A stretch of 5,840 nt of DNA from contig JAWOBZ010000042.1 of assembly GCA_046484045.1 (NCBI GenBank), positions 1 through 5,840 of the forward strand, read 5' to 3'. Both the position numbers and the translations under genes were made by a program. Of the stretch, positions 4,321-5,840 are shown one piece after another. Origin of the DNA: CAZHUM01 sp046484045 (GTDB lineage Archaea > Thermoplasmatota > Thermoplasmata > Halarchaeoplasmatales > Halarchaeoplasmataceae). The stretch's first letter is position 1; each line of letters begins with the position of its first letter. The notes below the pieces were generated by a model that was not told the origin of the DNA, searched no databases, and saw nothing but the letters and a program-made list of their open reading frames with translations.

Positions 4321-5840
4321 ATGAAGAAAAAAGAAGAAAGAGTTTTGAGGGTCGCCGAAGCGAAATCGTCGGATGTTGGGAGAGGACTAGCCAGGATAGA
4401 CCCTGCGGTGAAGGAAAAATTAGGACTTCAGAGTGGAGATATAATACTCATCTTGGGGAACAAAGAAACGGCCGCTAAACTATGGGCCGGGGAGGAGAAA
4501 GATCGGAATACAGGTGTGGTACGCATCGACGGACCCACGAGGAGAAATGCAGGTGTGAAGATCGATGAAAAGGTGGGGATCAAGAAGGTGGATGCGAAAC
4601 CCGCCAAGAAGATAACTTTCGCACCAACATCACCGGTCAGGTTGATGGGAGGAGAGGACTACTTGAGGAAACAGGTCTTGAGAGAAAGACCCGTAGCCAA
4701 GGGAGATTCGATCACGCTCAATGTGATGGGAAAAAGGATAGAACTGATTGTAAAATCCTTTTCACCCTCGGCGAGTGCCGTCATAATAAAACCCGACACC
4801 CAGGTTCACATCTCAGAAAAACCGGTCAGTAGGGAAGAGATAACAAGGGTCCCTCGTGTGTCATACGAGGACATAGGTGGTCTCTCAAAAGAGATCGAGA
4901 GGGTAAGGGAGATGGTGGAGCTTCCTTTGAGGCATCCAGAGCTTTTCGACAAGGTGGGCATCGAAGCACCCAAGGGCGTTCTTTTACACGGACCTCCTGG
5001 TACGGGTAAAACGCTCATGGCGAAAGCCGTGGCCAGCGAGACCAACGCCAACTTCTACAACATAGGTGGACCGGAGATCATGTCCAAGTACTACGGAGAG
5101 AGCGAAGGCAGGTTGAGAGAGATATTCGAGGAGGCTGAAGAGAACCAGCCGTCGATAATATTCATAGACGAGATAGATTCCATCGCACCCAAAAGGGACG
5201 AAGTCACCGGAGAGACGGAAAGAAGGATCGTCGCACAGCTGCTTTCACTCATGGATGGACTGGAAGCCAGGGGAAAAGTGATCGTTATAGGAGCGACCAA
5301 CAGAGCACACGCCTTGGATCCGGCACTGAGAAGGCCGGGGAGATTCGATAGGGAGATCGAAATAGGCATGCCGGATAGAGATGGAAGAAAGGAGATCTTG
5401 GAGATCCATACTCGTGGGATGCCGCTGAACGAAGAGGTCGATCTGGACGAGCTGGCAGGGCATACACACGGATACGTGGGAGCGGATCTGGAGGCGCTGG
5501 CAAAGGAAGCTGCCATTTTCGCCCTTAGAGAGATTTTACCGGACATAGACCTGGATTTGGAACAGATACCGGCTGAGTTGTTGGATGAGCTGAGCGTCAA
5601 GAGAGAGCACTTCAACACCGCACTCAGAGAGATGAACCCCTCGGCGATGAGAGAGGTGGTCATCGAAACGCCGGATACCAAGTGGGAAGACATCGGTGGA
5701 CTCGACGAAGCCAAGCAGGAGCTGCAGGAGGCCGTCGAATGGCCGCTCCAGTACCAGCACATATTCGACCACATGAAAGCAGAGGTGCCCAAGGGCATAC
5801 TGATCCACGGACCCCCCGGTACCGGTAAGACCATGCTGGC
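4321..5840 (+). CDS. cdc48: Cdc48/VAT (p97-like) AAA+ unfoldase, C-terminus cut by the window
   Basis: This is a cytoplasmic hexameric ATPase that pulls proteins apart and hands them to the proteasome, the archaeal counterpart of p97. 506 codons are present; family members are about 730-800 residues, so most of D2 is missing. Order: double-psi beta-barrel N domain (about 5-90, with DVGRGLARIDPAVKEKLGL at 18-36); second N subdomain (about 102-167); D1 (about 181-440); start of D2 (454 on). D1 has Walker A GPPGTGKT (224-231), pore loop KYYGESE (256-262) with two tyrosines, Walker B IIFIDEID (279-286) with Asp283 and Glu284, sensor-1 Asn327 in GATNR, and arginine fingers Arg338 and Arg341 in RRPGRFD. 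D2 begins WEDIGGLDEAK (455-465) and its Walker A GPPGTGKT (497-504) lies just before the edge. The start fits GTGAT spacing and the expected N domain. It is divergent from the DUF4010 gene, with its own strong TATA box. Confidence 0.96.
   Translation, partial: MKKKEERVLRVAEAKSSDVGRGLARIDPAVKEKLGLQSGDIILILGNKETAAKLWAGEEKDRNTGVVRIDGPTRRNAGVKIDEKVGIKKVDAKPAKKITFAPTSPVRLMGGEDYLRKQVLRERPVAKGDSITLNVMGKRIELIVKSFSPSASAVIIKPDTQVHISEKPVSREEITRVPRVSYEDIGGLSKEIERVREMVELPLRHPELFDKVGIEAPKGVLLHGPPGTGKTLMAKAVASETNANFYNIGGPEIMSKYYGESEGRLREIFEEAEENQPSIIFIDEIDSIAPKRDEVTGETERRIVAQLLSLMDGLEARGKVIVIGATNRAHALDPALRRPGRFDREIEIGMPDRDGRKEILEIHTRGMPLNEEVDLDELAGHTHGYVGADLEALAKEAAIFALREILPDIDLDLEQIPAELLDELSVKREHFNTALREMNPSAMREVVIETPDTKWEDIGGLDEAKQELQEAVEWPLQYQHIFDHMKAEVPKGILIHGPPGTGKTML

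Noticed and set aside
5091..5834. A 247-codon open frame on the minus strand opposite cdc48, with shorter ones beside it
   Set aside because: It lies wholly inside the unmistakable Cdc48 D1/D2 coding sequence. The translation is Ser-rich and low in complexity, as expected from the antisense of Glu/Arg/Gly-rich codons, with no start signal or recognisable domain.
1277..5840. A defence, secretion or stress island built from the protease, DUF4010 protein and Cdc48
   Set aside because: All are common core archaeal genes with separate promoters. There are no mobile-element marks, repeats or compositional break, and adjacency alone does not support a shared system.

Overview
The window is a compact stretch of an archaeal chromosome, most likely euryarchaeal or Thermoplasmatota-like; this assignment is an inference. 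The evidence is the gene set (a Cdc48/VAT-type AAA+ ATPase, a single-domain KaiC/RadA-like ATPase, an archaeal site-2 protease), TATA-type promoter boxes at the expected distance before every gene, apparently leaderless starts on three genes, and heavy use of AGA/AGG arginine and ATA isoleucine codons. There are five protein genes, two of them cut by the window ends. I see no RNA genes, mobile elements or CRISPR arrays.

Layout from left to right. (1) 1-422, minus strand: the N-terminal part of an NAD(P)H-hydrate epimerase (nnr), running off the left edge. (2) 423-569: a divergent promoter region. (3) 570-1271, plus strand: a 233-residue KaiC-like ATPase with a strong Shine-Dalgarno site and an unusual P-loop. 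(4) 1277-2872, minus strand: a polytopic site-2 (M50) metalloprotease with two PDZ-like domains, convergent with the KaiC-like gene and only 5 bases from its stop. (5) 2921-4183, minus strand: a polytopic MgtC-N-terminal/DUF4010 protein lying just upstream of the protease on the same strand. (6) 4184-4320: a second divergent promoter region with repeated TACAAC half-sites. (7) 4321-5840, plus strand: Cdc48/VAT, complete through its N domain and D1 ring and cut just after the D2 Walker A.

The genes do not form one obvious pathway. Nnr is metabolite repair. The DUF4010 protein and the protease could be co-transcribed, though the protease has its own TATA-like box. Cdc48 and the membrane protease both belong to protein quality control, but their adjacency is only suggestive. 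Every stretch without a gene is under 150 bases and holds promoters. The window looks like ordinary core chromosome, and I do not see a new multi-gene system. The points most worth checking are the Gly-to-Met P-loop of the KaiC-like ATPase, the repeated half-sites in the cdc48 leader, and the inverted repeats next to TATA boxes.
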